64,000 nt of DNA from Pagrus major (lineage: Eukaryota > Chordata > Actinopteri > Spariformes > Sparidae), in the NCBI RefSeq assembly GCF_040436345.1, contig NC_133230.1:8267297-8331296 (forward strand). Direction: 5' to 3'. Positions 39,458 through 46,450 of the stretch are shown in pieces (within the stretch, counting starts at the first letter, position 1; the number at the start of each line of letters is the position of its first letter). The position numbers were made by a program, and so were the translations under genes. The notes beneath the pieces are model-generated. The model was not told where the DNA came from. It made no database searches and saw only the letters and a list, made by a program, of their open reading frames with translations.

Positions 39458-40359
39458 TCACTACATCTTACCCACACTGAGAGATCCAGCATGCTGAAAT
39501 TCCAGGTAATCCGCAGCGCAGCAGAATCTATTGAATGGTATTGAATGATTTTAATGAGAATCACAACACGGAAACAAGCGGAAAAAAAAGATTTTGGCCG
39601 CACTCGGAGGCTGGCAGCTGGAGCGATGAATGCTGGTGAGCAGACTGCAGACAAAAAGACATTTGTCTTCAGGGCTGTTTTACTCCCTGTTATTGAATTA
39701 CTGAATGGATCGAGAGGAGAACTGCTGATACCCACCAGCGGACAAAACCGCATGTGTGCATGCAGGGATGTGAGATACCTATTGTCTGTGTACACTGTGA
39801 AGTCCCTGATGCTGCTTGTCAGATGGAGCTTTACAATCTTTACAGCACACAATACTTTTATCCTTCGAGAGTTGATTCAATAAATAAAACTAGCCAAAAA
39901 ATGTAACTTTAGTGGAGAAAAAAATGGCAGAAAACCCCTGAAGAGCATCATGACATGACACTGTACGGACAATCAGACTGACAAAATTATTGATGGATCA
40001 TCAAGTAACGTCCAGGTGCTAAACTTCATCTTTCTCTCCCCTCACAGGTTTTTAAGGGAGAGGAGGGCGCGTTCCAAATCACTGGTCTCCAGGGCAACAC
40101 AGACTATCGTTTCCGCGTGGGCGCCTGCCGCCGCTGCCAGGATTCGTGCCAGGAACTGTGCGGACCACTGAGCCCCTCCTCCTTGTTCACGCTGCGGCGC
40201 CAGGAGGCGGCGTCGTCGGGAGAGCAGTGCGCCGTGGAAGCGGGCAAAGGGTCGGGCCTGATCTCCAGCGACGAGCGCTTCGCCGCGCTCATCGTGTGCG
40301 TGTTCGCGGGCTTCTCCATCCTCATCGCCTGCTTGCTACAGTACTTCTTCATGAAGTGA
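12576..40359 (+). CDS. fndc3b: fndc3b, C-terminal 943 residues in 20 exons (5' end absent)
   Basis: Fibronectin type III domain-containing protein 3B (FAD104), a tail-anchored membrane protein of the ER/secretory system known as a regulator of adipogenesis, osteoblast differentiation and cell adhesion. Twenty exons join in frame: 12576-12634, 15441-15592, 15688-15747, 15875-16013, 17010-17063, 17350-17474, 18523-18697, 19249-19335, 21019-21154, 22438-22509, 23037-23155, 23361-23466, 24051-24223, 24995-25108, 25344-25493, 27265-27545, 31070-31294, 37589-37755, 39086-39213, 40048-40359. Every intron is GT...AG and every phase agrees. The joined product has nine FN3 domains and a hydrophobic C-terminus ending QYFFMK. 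Blocks such as [25 protein letters not shown] and [16 protein letters not shown] match FNDC3B rather than FNDC3A as I remember the families. Residue numbers used below count from the first full codon in the window. The human protein is about 1,200 residues, so roughly 260-270 N-terminal residues are missing. Whether this is a teleost a or b copy cannot be told here. Confidence 0.96.
12635..15440 (+). other. fndc3b intron (2.8 kb)
   Basis: No exon or RNA gene seen. The 3' part (about 14825-15400) is repeat-derived and listed separately. The rest is ordinary AT-rich intron sequence with a pyrimidine-rich stretch around 13970-14070. Confidence 0.75.
14825..15400. repeat. Composite repeat-derived block upstream of fndc3b exon 2
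   Basis: The left part carries multiple 'aggaac' words (caggaactttctccagaga, ctaggaacctttggaggaac). The middle has repeated agtaaaaagt and ttcagtacagtaacggagta. The right end is ggcggaaacgtagct, whose complement resembles the left edge (ggctacattagccatgtttcc). This suggests a TIR element with another repeat inserted. Confidence 0.5.
15441..15592 (+). CDS. fndc3b: fndc3b exon 2: FN3-1, first half
   Basis: Residues 20-69 plus the first two bases of Ser70. It begins [18 protein letters not shown], with the B-strand tryptophan typical of FN3 domains, and carries [10 protein letters not shown] before the split. Acceptor gtcttgcag, donor gtgggg; ends in phase 2. Confidence 0.96.
15688..15747 (+). 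CDS. fndc3b: fndc3b exon 3: FN3-1, middle
   Basis: A 60-bp exon, residues 70-89 plus part of Arg90: [20 protein letters not shown]. The LxPATDY motif is the conserved E-F loop/F-strand of FN3 domains. Acceptor gtttcag, donor gtaagg. The introns on both sides are short (95 and 127 bp). Confidence 0.95.
15875..16013 (+). CDS. fndc3b: fndc3b exon 4: end of FN3-1, start of FN3-2
   Basis: Residues 91-136 after completing Arg90. It starts [20 protein letters not shown] (the G-strand end of FN3-1) and runs into FN3-2 with [19 protein letters not shown]. Acceptor gcttcag, donor gtaaag; ends in phase 0. Confidence 0.96.
16014..17009 (+). other. fndc3b intron (1.0 kb)
   Basis: AT-rich intron with no recognised element. 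It ends in a strong pyrimidine tract (about 16930-17009) before the next acceptor. Confidence 0.75.
17010..17063 (+). CDS. fndc3b: fndc3b exon 5: FN3-2, C strand
   Basis: A 54-bp exon coding exactly 18 residues (137-154): [18 protein letters not shown], the classic DNGxxIxxYxLEWD block of FN3 domains. Acceptor gtcctcag, donor gtaagc, phase 0 on both sides. Confidence 0.95.
17350..17474 (+). CDS. fndc3b: fndc3b exon 6: FN3-2, E-F strands
   Basis: Residues 155-195 plus part of Ser196. It starts [20 protein letters not shown] and continues to the [14 protein letters not shown] segment. The paired cysteines match the FNDC3B FGSQKHCKL region. Acceptor cctctgcag, donor gtatac. Confidence 0.95.
17475..18522 (+). 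other. fndc3b intron (1.05 kb)
   Basis: No exon or recognised repeat. It has pyrimidine-rich stretches around 17825-17880 and 18120-18350. The acceptor at 18522 has a weak, G-interrupted polypyrimidine tract (ttgtgttacgtgcag), but phase and homology support it. Confidence 0.7.
18523..18697 (+). CDS. fndc3b: fndc3b exon 7: end of FN3-2, start of FN3-3
   Basis: Residues 196-254. It completes FN3-2 ([13 protein letters not shown]) and starts FN3-3 ([16 protein letters not shown] ... [10 protein letters not shown]). Donor gtgagt, phase 0 at the end. Confidence 0.95.
18698..19248 (+). other. fndc3b intron with long TA microsatellite
   Basis: A 551-bp intron dominated by a (CA)n-(TA)n tract at about 19044-19134. 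No other element seen. Confidence 0.8.
19058..19134. repeat. (TA)n microsatellite, about 77 bp
   Basis: About 38 uninterrupted TA units, preceded by a short CA run and ending about 114 bp before the next fndc3b exon. It is self-complementary and likely polymorphic. Confidence 0.98.
19249..19335 (+). CDS. fndc3b: fndc3b exon 8: FN3-3, E-F strands
   Basis: An 87-bp exon, residues 255-283: [20 protein letters not shown] then KRSTQYKFR. It matches the FNDC3[20 protein letters not shown] block. Acceptor acccacag, donor gtaagt, phase 0. Confidence 0.96.
19336..21018 (+). other. fndc3b intron (1.7 kb)
   Basis: It contains a dispersed-repeat copy (about 19470-19760, listed separately) and AT-rich sequence to about 20200. 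The rest shows no recognised element. A long pyrimidine-rich run precedes the acceptor (20860-21018). Confidence 0.7.
19470..19760 (+). repeat. Dispersed repeat copy ('TTAGCTTAG' type)
   Basis: Opens cagtttgggaaattcacttt, then ttagcttagttagcttagat, ggaaacaggcagtg and gctaggctagctgttccc. Same family as 7230-7470 and 62645-62880. Confidence 0.6.
21019..21154 (+). CDS. fndc3b: fndc3b exon 9: end of FN3-3, start of FN3-4
   Basis: Residues 284-328 plus the first base of Asp329. It starts [20 protein letters not shown] (G strand of FN3-3), then DKPGPPSAP and FTVTW of FN3-4. Acceptor ccccgcag, donor gtaaga. Confidence 0.96.
21155..22437 (+). other. fndc3b intron (1.3 kb)
   Basis: About 21200-21580 looks repeat-derived (see separate entry). 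The remainder is AT-rich with no recognised feature. Confidence 0.7.
21200..21580 (-). repeat. Dispersed repeat fragment, opposite orientation to 11071-11240
   Basis: Ends cattttcactttttgggtga, the complement of the opening of the 11 kb copy. The interior words (caaaacaatg, gtagtcccagtctcc, attttgactttaaaatgggt) resemble a common fish repeat. Boundaries are approximate. Confidence 0.45.
22438..22509 (+). CDS. fndc3b: fndc3b exon 10: FN3-4, C strand
   Basis: A 72-bp exon, residues 329-352 plus one base: [20 protein letters not shown] then GCSE. This is the DNGGSExxxYLLEI block of FNDC3B FN3-4. Acceptor ccaacag, donor gtaagt. Confidence 0.95.
22510..23036 (+). other. fndc3b intron (527 bp)
   Basis: Ordinary AT-rich intron; nothing recognised in it. 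Confidence 0.75.
23037..23155 (+). CDS. fndc3b: fndc3b exon 11: FN3-4, E-G strands
   Basis: Residues 353-392: it begins [20 protein letters not shown], then [20 protein letters not shown]. It matches the FNDC3[14 protein letters not shown] and ISTGGHSQ blocks. Acceptor tgagcag, donor gtaaga, phase 0 at the end. Confidence 0.96.
23361..23466 (+). CDS. fndc3b: fndc3b exon 12: end of FN3-4, start of FN3-5
   Basis: Residues 393-427 plus the first base of Asp428. It starts [20 protein letters not shown], then [15 protein letters not shown]. The acceptor is a less common AAG (ctcctgaag), but the reading frame and the KHKEVxLEWD match fix it. Donor gtgagt. Confidence 0.94.
23467..24050 (+). other. 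fndc3b intron with candidate conserved block
   Basis: A 584-bp intron. About 23575-23960 is unusually rich in TAAT/ATTA-type motifs and lacks simple repeats (see findings). No exon seen. Confidence 0.5.
24051..24223 (+). CDS. fndc3b: fndc3b exon 13: FN3-5
   Basis: Residues 428-485: starts [20 protein letters not shown] and continues to [20 protein letters not shown] and the AANEAG turn. It matches the FNDC3B ECTVGNLLPGTVYRFRVRA segment. Acceptor gtcctgtag, donor gtgaga. Confidence 0.95.
24224..24994 (+). other. fndc3b intron (771 bp)
   Basis: It contains a short dispersed repeat at about 24796-24905 (listed separately). Nothing else recognised. Confidence 0.7.
24796..24905 (+). repeat. Dispersed repeat beginning GGGCTGGGCGATAT
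   Basis: It starts AGGGCTGGGCGATATATGGC and is followed by an AT-rich stretch with 'gatatc'/'catgata' palindromic words. This opening is a well-known teleost interspersed-repeat signature; family assignment is from memory and not checked. Confidence 0.55.
24995..25108 (+). CDS. fndc3b: fndc3b exon 14: end of FN3-5, start of FN3-6
   Basis: Residues 486-523: [20 protein letters not shown], then [18 protein letters not shown]. [13 protein letters not shown] is the conserved FNDC3B interdomain junction. Acceptor ttttcag, donor gtgaga, phase 0. Confidence 0.96.
25344..25493 (+). CDS. fndc3b: fndc3b exon 15: FN3-6
   Basis: A 150-bp exon, residues 524-573: [20 protein letters not shown], then [19 protein letters not shown] and ATDYCCRLQ. 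It matches FNDC3[22 protein letters not shown]. Acceptor gttgcag, donor gtatta. Confidence 0.96.
25494..27264 (+). other. fndc3b intron (1.8 kb)
   Basis: No exon seen. It holds short CA and T-rich tracts (about 26094-26118 and 26866-26883) and pyrimidine-rich sequence before the acceptor. Confidence 0.7.
27265..27545 (+). CDS. fndc3b: fndc3b exon 16: end of FN3-6, most of FN3-7
   Basis: At 281 bp, the largest internal exon. Residues 574-666 plus part of Ser667: [20 protein letters not shown] ends FN3-6; [32 protein letters not shown] and DLQPDSEY belong to FN3-7. Acceptor caacacag, donor gtactg. It is more GC-rich than the neighbouring introns. Confidence 0.95.
27546..31069 (+). other. fndc3b intron (3.5 kb)
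   Basis: No exon seen. It contains a short (AAAT)n tract (28650-28673), a brief TAG run near 28825, GT-rich sequence near 29000, and a candidate conserved block around 30060-30260 (see findings). The rest is AT-rich. Confidence 0.65.
28650..28673. repeat. (AAAT)n microsatellite
   Basis: About six AAAT/TAAA units. Confidence 0.95.
31070..31294 (+). CDS. fndc3b: fndc3b exon 17: end of FN3-7, start of FN3-8
   Basis: Residues 667-741 plus part of Arg742: [20 protein letters not shown] ends FN3-7; [20 protein letters not shown] and KWGENASN begin FN3-8, then [13 protein letters not shown]. The stretch between KWGE and VYTL is a few residues longer than in human (see findings). Acceptor ggcttgcag, donor gtggag. 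Confidence 0.95.
31295..37588 (+). other. fndc3b intron (6.3 kb), the largest between visible exons
   Basis: No exon seen. It starts with a trinucleotide-repeat block (31775-32100). Several stretches (about 33000-33200, 34440-34640, 34745-34860, 36360-36520) look like candidate conserved non-coding DNA. The other dispersed repeats of the window were not recognised in it. The 3' end is pyrimidine-rich. Confidence 0.6.
31775..32100. repeat. Imperfect ACT/CTA trinucleotide block, then (TAA)n(CAA)n
   Basis: About 31775-32030 is a degenerate ACT/CTA (and CCA) array. It is followed by (TAA)n at 32048-32063 and (CAA)n at 32064-32099. On the minus strand it creates a spurious poly-valine reading frame. 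Confidence 0.95.
37589..37755 (+). CDS. fndc3b: fndc3b exon 18: FN3-8
   Basis: Residues 742-797 plus one base of Ala798: [20 protein letters not shown], then [19 protein letters not shown] and [10 protein letters not shown]. It is nearly identical to the FNDC3[17 protein letters not shown] block. The open frame extends upstream, but the acceptor ctcttcag and the phase place the start here. Donor gtaaaa. Confidence 0.97.
37756..39085 (+). other. fndc3b intron (1.3 kb)
   Basis: AT-rich; no exon or recognised repeat. Confidence 0.7.
39086..39213 (+). CDS. fndc3b: fndc3b exon 19: FN3-9, first half
   Basis: Residues 798-840: [20 protein letters not shown], then [20 protein letters not shown]. 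It matches FNDC3B APRVTQLEGNSCEILWE and [16 protein letters not shown]. Acceptor catcag, donor gttcgt, phase 0. Confidence 0.97.
39214..40047 (+). other. fndc3b intron (834 bp)
   Basis: It contains a CA tract at 39426-39452 and a shorter one at about 39239-39253. No other feature recognised. Confidence 0.75.
39426..39452. repeat. (CA)n microsatellite
   Basis: About 13 CA units in the last fndc3b intron. Confidence 0.95.
40048..40359 (+). CDS. fndc3b: fndc3b terminal exon: end of FN3-9, membrane anchor, stop
   Basis: Residues 841-943 and TGA. It starts [20 protein letters not shown], then a cysteine-rich stretch ([16 protein letters not shown]), a low-complexity linker, and a final hydrophobic helix [20 protein letters not shown] (about 40279-40350) ending QYFFMK. 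The helix at the extreme C-terminus fits a tail-anchored topology with the FN3 domains cytosolic, as proposed for FNDC3 proteins. The exon is clearly GC-richer than its neighbours. Confidence 0.97.
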   Translation, partial: VFKGEEGAFQITGLQGNTDYRFRVGACRRCQDSCQELCGPLSPSSLFTLRRQEAASSGEQCAVEAGKGSGLISSDERFAALIVCVFAGFSILIACLLQYFFMK

Positions 40360-41124
40360 GGGAATTTTAACTATAGGATAGAAAGAGAAAGCAAAAATCA
40401 CAGAGTCTATGAAAGAACCGAATGAAATCAAAAACAAACACTTGAGATATACTTCTAAGACTATGTATGTTTTATTTTTTTGTTTTTTTTTATAGTCAAA
40501 GTATCGATTCTGGCTTTCCTCACCTTGTTCCTGTTGTCTTCTGCCTTCACTCAGTTCGGTCTCATTTCTCTCTACGTCTCTGTTGTCTTTGTATCATTGT
40601 CTGTCTCATTTGTTAAGGATTTCTGTCGGGGGAAGCCTTGTCTTAGCTGTACCTCGGTTGGGAAAGAAAACTGATAATCAAGCCTTAAAATAGCTGTGAG
40701 CGAAGCAGTTGCTCCTCAGACTGACTTGCATGTTTTTATTTTGTATTTTTTAAAAACACATATCTAAACGATTAGAGAACGTGTATATTTCTTGACGGTC
40801 ATTGCCTTACTTTTTTTTTGTTTTGTTGGTTTTTTAATGTGTAATTTTTTTTTTTTTTCTGCTGCAGTCTTTATTCATTTCAGCCATATTCCAATGTAGG
40901 CCTTCGAAGCTTTAGCCGTTCATACCTTATTATTCAGTTTTGTTACTACTCGACAGGCTGTCGGTCGATTCATGCAATCTGCACCTGCTCTCACAATGCA
41001 GACTGACAAAGACACAATGCACACATTCAAATTCACACTCACACACATACATTACACTCATGCAATGACAGTGAGAAACACACATTTCCTCCAATCACAT
41101 ATCTGCTCAGCTTTTAACATTCAA

Positions 41125-41163
41125 TCACTCACTGACTCACTCACTCACTCACTCACTCACTCA
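41125..41163. repeat. (CACT)n tract in fndc3b 3' UTR
   Basis: Tetranucleotide CACT/TCAC repeat with one CTGA unit. Confidence 0.93.
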
Positions 41164-41933
41164 GCTACCAAAGTGATGCAATTCATGTGTGGTGTAAGAT
41201 GCTGCTATCCTGTGATTTTATTATATCTAAGAAAGAATGGAAAACCAGTAATCTAATATATATACACACAATATAAATATATATATATATTATAACAAAT
41301 ATATATGATGCTATAGAAGTGATGTAATATAAGTGATGGCAATGTAAGGTGTGAACTACAGTGTGTAAGGGGAGGAGTCGACTCTAGGTGCTCACAAACA
41401 GCAGCTCTGAGGTCAGAAGGAGCCCTTAAAACACTGGTCTCGGATCAGAATATGAACCTTTATAGGTATACGAATGTTGGGCATAAACTGGCTGGGATCG
41501 TGATTGGCTGGGAAAGGGCTGTGCTGAGCATTTTCATTGGTCCCTCGGTCGGTCCTTCCGTGTTCTACCATCTCAAGTACCATTGCTCCAGCCTATTTAT
41601 CTGTAGCTTTAGTAGCCGTATGCCCGTAGCGTCACAGACCCAGAGGTGCTAACAGCCTGCCAGCTAGACGCCCTTTCTCAGAGCTGTGTGTGTGTGTGTT
41701 AACAAGGAAAGCCATTAGGAGTTAGCTTGAGCTTTACCCCCCCCCACCCCTGTGACATTTAGCCAGCCGCCGGCCAGAGCAATGCTGAAGCTGTAGTTTC
41801 TCCTCGTCTGTGAATCGATACATTTGAAGACTTCTCTTTTCTCCTCTCCTGCCCATAATTATCTGTAATTACCTTTTGCTCTGGCTGCTCCTTCTCTCGC
41901 TTTCGATCCATCCTCTCCTTCTTCCCTCTTTCT

Positions 41934-41960
41934 TCTCTCTCTCTCTCTCTCTCTCTCTCT
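41934..41960. repeat. (CT)n tract in fndc3b 3' UTR
   Basis: About 13 CT units at the end of a longer pyrimidine-rich stretch. Confidence 0.93.
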
Positions 41961-42716
41961 ATTAAAAGGTGCTTTATTGACATGTAATCAGAGCAGTAGC
42001 AAGTCTGTGGTCTCTCCTCAGACGGACATGTTCTCCGGGGGACTTGAACTAATGTTCACTAACCAAACAAGCCTTTGACAGAACACAACTCAACAGAACA
42101 GGGCATTCTGACACATGTAACACCCCCCTCCGACCTCCCGCCTGACTCCCGAAACCCCCAGTTACCCCAACCCCCCGAAAAACAAAGCCAAGGTACAGCC
42201 CAATACACAACCCTGACGATCCAAAGAAGTCACCCTGACCTGCATGATTAATGTGTGACACTGTCTACTTCTGTCAGGTGGGGTGCAGGGGGAAGAAGGA
42301 TCAGGTGGGAAAGGCGGGTTTTGGAAGAGGGGCGAGGCGGTAGTTAAGCCCCGCCGCTCAGCTCTGATTGGCAGCCTGTAACGTACCTCAGGGACAAGGC
42401 CTTACAGAGGGGAGATCTAATCCTGTCATCCCCATCGCTGTCACTATCGTCATCGTAACGTAGTCATCTGTTTCTCTCTGTCCCCCTCCTCCCTTCCTCT
42501 TTTTTATCTTTCTCCTTCATTTTATTTTTGATGCTGTATCTTGTCCTCTGTCTTTGCTGTGCCTTGCTCCTGTATGTCAGTAAGCAAAGTGGTTTACTAG
42601 CTCAAAATACCTTTGCCAAAGTTGATGGGAAAGTTAAGGTAGAGTTCTTTTCTAGGTTTTATTTATACTATATATTTGCATACAGTACTTTACATGCCAA
42701 TTACAGTGCAATCTTC

Positions 42717-42727
42717 ATTTATTTATT
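42717..42727 (+). promoter_or_regulatory. AU-rich element in fndc3b 3' UTR
   Basis: ATTTATTTATT: overlapping AUUUA pentamers containing the nonamer UUAUUUAUU, a known mRNA-stability element class. It is a single copy in an AT-rich UTR, so function is uncertain. Confidence 0.4.
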
Positions 42728-42996
42728 GTTTAAAGATTAAGAGACAAGTGTAGTTATATACTAATTTTTTCCTTGTAGCATGTTTTTTTTTCTTTTAAAT
42801 TTTTTTTCTGTTTTTTTTATGGATGTATGTTAGATTGTATGATTAAGGCCAGCATTCCTTATCTCAGTAACCCTTTAAGTATTTCTCTTACAGCTGTTGG
42901 GAACCTGTAGCTCATCAGTCCATGCATTGCAGTTATCATTGCCGTTTCAAACATGTAACCAAATGCCTATGTGTTTTTTTTTTCTGTTTTTTTGTT

Positions 42997-43003
42997 TCAT
43001 CTC
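42997..43003 (+). promoter_or_regulatory. miR-143 seed match (7mer-m8) in fndc3b 3' UTR
   Basis: TCATCTC is complementary to miR-143-3p positions 2-8. A second, 7mer-A1 type match (CATCTCA) lies at 41569-41575. FNDC3B has been reported as a miR-143 target in human; conservation was not tested here. Confidence 0.4.
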
Positions 43004-44765
43004 CTGTTACGGCCGTGCACAGCCGAGCAGTTCTTGTAATGCTTAGAGAGACATGTAGCAAAGCCGGGCCTTAGGGTCGAATCATCTGTATTGGGATAAA
43101 CGTCGCTGCCTTTGGCTTTTTTTTTTTTGTTTCTGATTAGTGTTATAATGAAGCTTCTGATATCTTTTTACTGTTTTTATTGCCAAAGTGCAGGCTTCTC
43201 GTGTCCACTAGATGTCGCGTTTCGCAGTCGTCTAAAGGGTTCTGTGATGTTCTTCTGTAACGACACAGCATTACGATTATTATTATTGTTATTATTATTC
43301 TCTCAAAAGGAAAAAAAAAAACATTAACTTGATCTGTGATTATGCTTCTTTTCATATTATCTTTTTATTATTTTGTTTTGTAAAGCAAAATGTGCCATTT
43401 TGAGATGTGTAGCCCCTTGTGGAGGAGAGTAACACAACCTGATTTCACACGGAAAGGTCTAAAAAAAAAGAAAAAAAGGCAAAAACAATCATACGATGAT
43501 TTCAGGCAGATGATGACAATAATAATATTGACGATTCCTTGCTAGTGCTGGTATAGCAGTAGTGAGTATTTTGTATCCAGTATTTTGCTAAGAGATGATA
43601 TACAGAGATATCTATAGAGCTATAGAATGAGATGGTAATACATTATGACTAACAGAGTTGAAGCACTTTTTTTATGCCGAGAATTAGTCTTGATGAGGTT
43701 AATGGGAGCGAGAGGAGACACGAGGTCCTTCGCTCCGTTCCAAACACTACTGCCAACGCCGTCTGTTACATTCATTTGGCATTATTCTGTCGTTGGCGTC
43801 ACTGTGACATTGGCATTACTGGAGCACGGTTCTGTGCTCCTCAAATGGCGCCCTGCTCCCTGTAGAATGCAAACTACGGCAACAAAGGAAGTACAGTTCA
43901 TACGGGAGCACGGTGCCTCTCTCAGATGTGCTCACGGTGTCTACCTAGCCTGTTGCTACGTAGTCGACAGGTGATGTGTGAGGTGTCCTGTCCTTAAACC
44001 CCCATTTGTGATGTTGCCCACCCACGGCCCCCCTTTATTCCCCTTTTTTAAGCCTTAACGCCCCAGAGGGAGAGCCGAGGTTCGCCTCGTGTGTTTGGCC
44101 GAGCTTGGGCCAGTCATGTTAGTGTCGTATAGTCTGAGGTTGACTCAAGTGTTGACTGAAAGGCTGTGCTTTAGTGGGCAGGGTACTCCCTTTATGTGCT
44201 TTGTTGTTTTTTGTTTTGTTATTTTTAAAAATGCTGGTGATTTTTATAGACACCCCGCCCCCGACCCCCACCCACACAACCTGCAGGTCCTGCACATTTG
44301 GCGGGTATATCAAGAAACGAGAGACAGTTTGTTTGCCCAGCAACCCCACGTCTGTGCCTTCTGATCAGTTTATTTTCTTCTTTTAATTTCTTTTTTTTTT
44401 TTTTTTTGGTTATGTTTTGTACGTTTTACAGTAAGTAGAGATTTTGACTGAGAATTTGGCGATTTGACAAACATACAGAGACTCACAGGTATTTAACTAT
44501 TTTTTAAGCGAGACAAAAAAAGAAACGTATTTTTACCTCACGATTTAAAAGCAAACATTCCAATGTTGTCATGGTCTACGAATTGAGAAAAAAAAAGAAA
44601 AGAAATTCATGCATTTCTTCTTGTATTGTAAATGTTAGACAATTTCATATGCATTATATAAAAGAAACTGCCATATCAATTTTAATGTATAGATTTTTGC
44701 AAATACTACCCTATGTATGTAAGACGTAACTGTATCGGTAGCGTATATATAATATATTTATGCCC

Positions 44766-44771
44766 AATAAA
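44766..44771 (+). terminator. fndc3b: Polyadenylation signal AATAAA for fndc3b
   Basis: Canonical AATAAA, followed within 30 bases by a T-run and then GT-rich sequence (tgtgtgttttattgtgtg), the normal arrangement of a vertebrate cleavage/polyadenylation site. The sequence changes to repeats soon after. Confidence 0.85.
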
Positions 44772-44881
44772 TGTTTTGATTTTTTTTCTGACTTTGATTC
44801 CACATGTGTGTTTTATTGTGTGTCTTATTACTCATCAACACTTTTACATACATATACACACTTCATACATATTGTAGGTAA

Positions 44882-45246
44882 TTAAAGCATCATTATGTGA
44901 CTTTTCTTCCTTAAAATAACAGCTTCAAAGTCATGTTGATGGTTTAGTGTCTTGCAATAGGGTGAATGGTGTCTCTCTCAGCCACTCTGCCCCAGTATCA
45001 CTTGTTTCTGCACTATGTAACGTCAGTGAGAGGGTGGGATCACAGTGTTACATACATGTTTACTTCAGTTTTCAACACATAATATTGTTATTATGAGTTT
45101 TGTTTGTAGTTAACAGCTACATTACATCTGACAAATTGTTACCACCAGACCAGAGATTTGTATTTGCTACAGTGGTGTTACACTCAGAAACTGTGGAGGG
45201 CGCCAAATTGCCTAAAAATGCCAATTTCTACATAATGTTGCTTTAA
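44882..45246. mobile_element. MITE-like element with TTAAAGCANCATTATGT termini
   Basis: The left end TTAAAGCATCATTATGTGAC and the complement of the right end (TTAAAGCAACATTATGTAGA) form good terminal inverted repeats. The element is 365 bp, has no coding potential, and carries TTAA at both outer edges. It is non-autonomous and the superfamily is not assigned. It lies about 90 bp after the fndc3b poly(A) site. Confidence 0.75.
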
Positions 45247-45530
45247 ATGCATTATAAAACATTTATTAAACAATTGTTTATTGTAAAGTTGCTATTGATC
45301 TCATAATACTTTATAAATAGTTAATAAATACTGTGTAGTTAATCTATAAACATTATTTGGCTGGCCATCATAAAGTTGCAAGTGCTGTTTATAAACCTTT
45401 ACAATCACTTAATATATAATAAATGGTTTATAAAGTATCATTGTTTATTAACAGTGAAACTACTAATAATTAAAATTTAATTAACAAAAAATGTACCATT
45501 TATTAAAGATGGTTATCATAAAAAGTTACC
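45247..45530 (+). repeat. AT-rich dispersed repeat, copy 1
   Basis: It shares caattgtttattgtaaagtt, agtaaatactgtgtgg-like and ataaacctntacaat words in the same order with 47944-48205. It ends ggttatcataaaaagttacc. It starts exactly where the preceding MITE-like element ends. Confidence 0.75.
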
Positions 45531-46299
45531 GTACTTTTGTATGGGTCACTTTTCTAGACATTAACATACTAGAATCTGTGTGACACAATAGCTAAATAGG
45601 TAGATTTTTGATAAGCAAACTCACAGTACAGCCAGTATCTGTGATGAATAAATGAATTTGCAGGTTGTGTAACACATGGATTTTTATCCTCAAGATTTAA
45701 TAAAAAATGATTATTCTGCTCCCATCAAGTACACCTTTATGTACTGTTGTAAACACAGCGGAGCATCAATCAATATTTACAATATGAGCGTTTAAATTAT
45801 GATTAATTATCTCTCAAAACAGGTGTAATTCTTCAAGTTGCCAAATAGCAAAGTGTGTCAGAGAGAATTTAATAGTGAATTGTGTCTGTGTGGAGGTGTG
45901 TCAGTGCTAGATTTACTTTCCAGTGGCCTCCGTTGTGTTTTGCCAGGTAGCTTGGAGGAGTATATCACACACACTATTATCCTTTGCTGTCCCCAAGGGC
46001 AACTCTGCACGCTTTATTCTCCCTCAGCCCTGCAGCGACCCAGGACAGCAGAGAATATTAGTCTTCTGACCTTTTATGTTACTTTTTTGTGGTGCACCTA
46101 CACAGGTTTGATTAAAGATGTGTCTAATTTGAAAGATTAGACAGGCGGGAGCAGCTTACCTTGATCTTTTTTCAATAATAATAAGATAACCCCTGTGTTA
46201 AGGCTGTGCGCCGTAAGCAGTGTCCCCAGATTAACTCACTCTTCCAGACAGTGAACTGCAGGACGAATAAAGCTGAAGGATGAAGCACTCAAAGGGGTT

Positions 46300-46450
46300 T
46301 AGGTCAAATCAGTTTTATTTATCTAGCCCAATATCACAAATCTCAATTTGCCTCAAGGGGCTTTACAGTATGGACAGCATGCAATACCCTCTGTTCTCAG
46401 ACCCTTGATTCAGAGGAGGAGAAACTTCAGAGAAGCTATTCCCCCAGTCC
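46300..46450 (+). repeat. Dispersed repeat copy ('TTTATCTAGCCCAATATC' type)
   Basis: Second copy of the 2383-2530 family: tcagttttatttatctagcc, tgcctcaaggggctttacag and ccctctgttctcagaccctt. Confidence 0.75.

Larger units (their letters stand above)
40360..44790 (+). other. fndc3b: fndc3b 3' UTR (about 4.4 kb)
   Basis: It runs from the stop codon to a canonical AATAAA at 44766-44771 followed by T-rich and GT-rich sequence. It holds a (CACT)n tract, a (CT)n tract, several poly-T runs, an AU-rich element around 42717-42727 and two miR-143-type seed matches. No long open frame overlaps convincingly. A long 3' UTR is usual for FNDC3B; the exact cleavage point is inferred and earlier alternative sites are possible. 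Confidence 0.8.
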
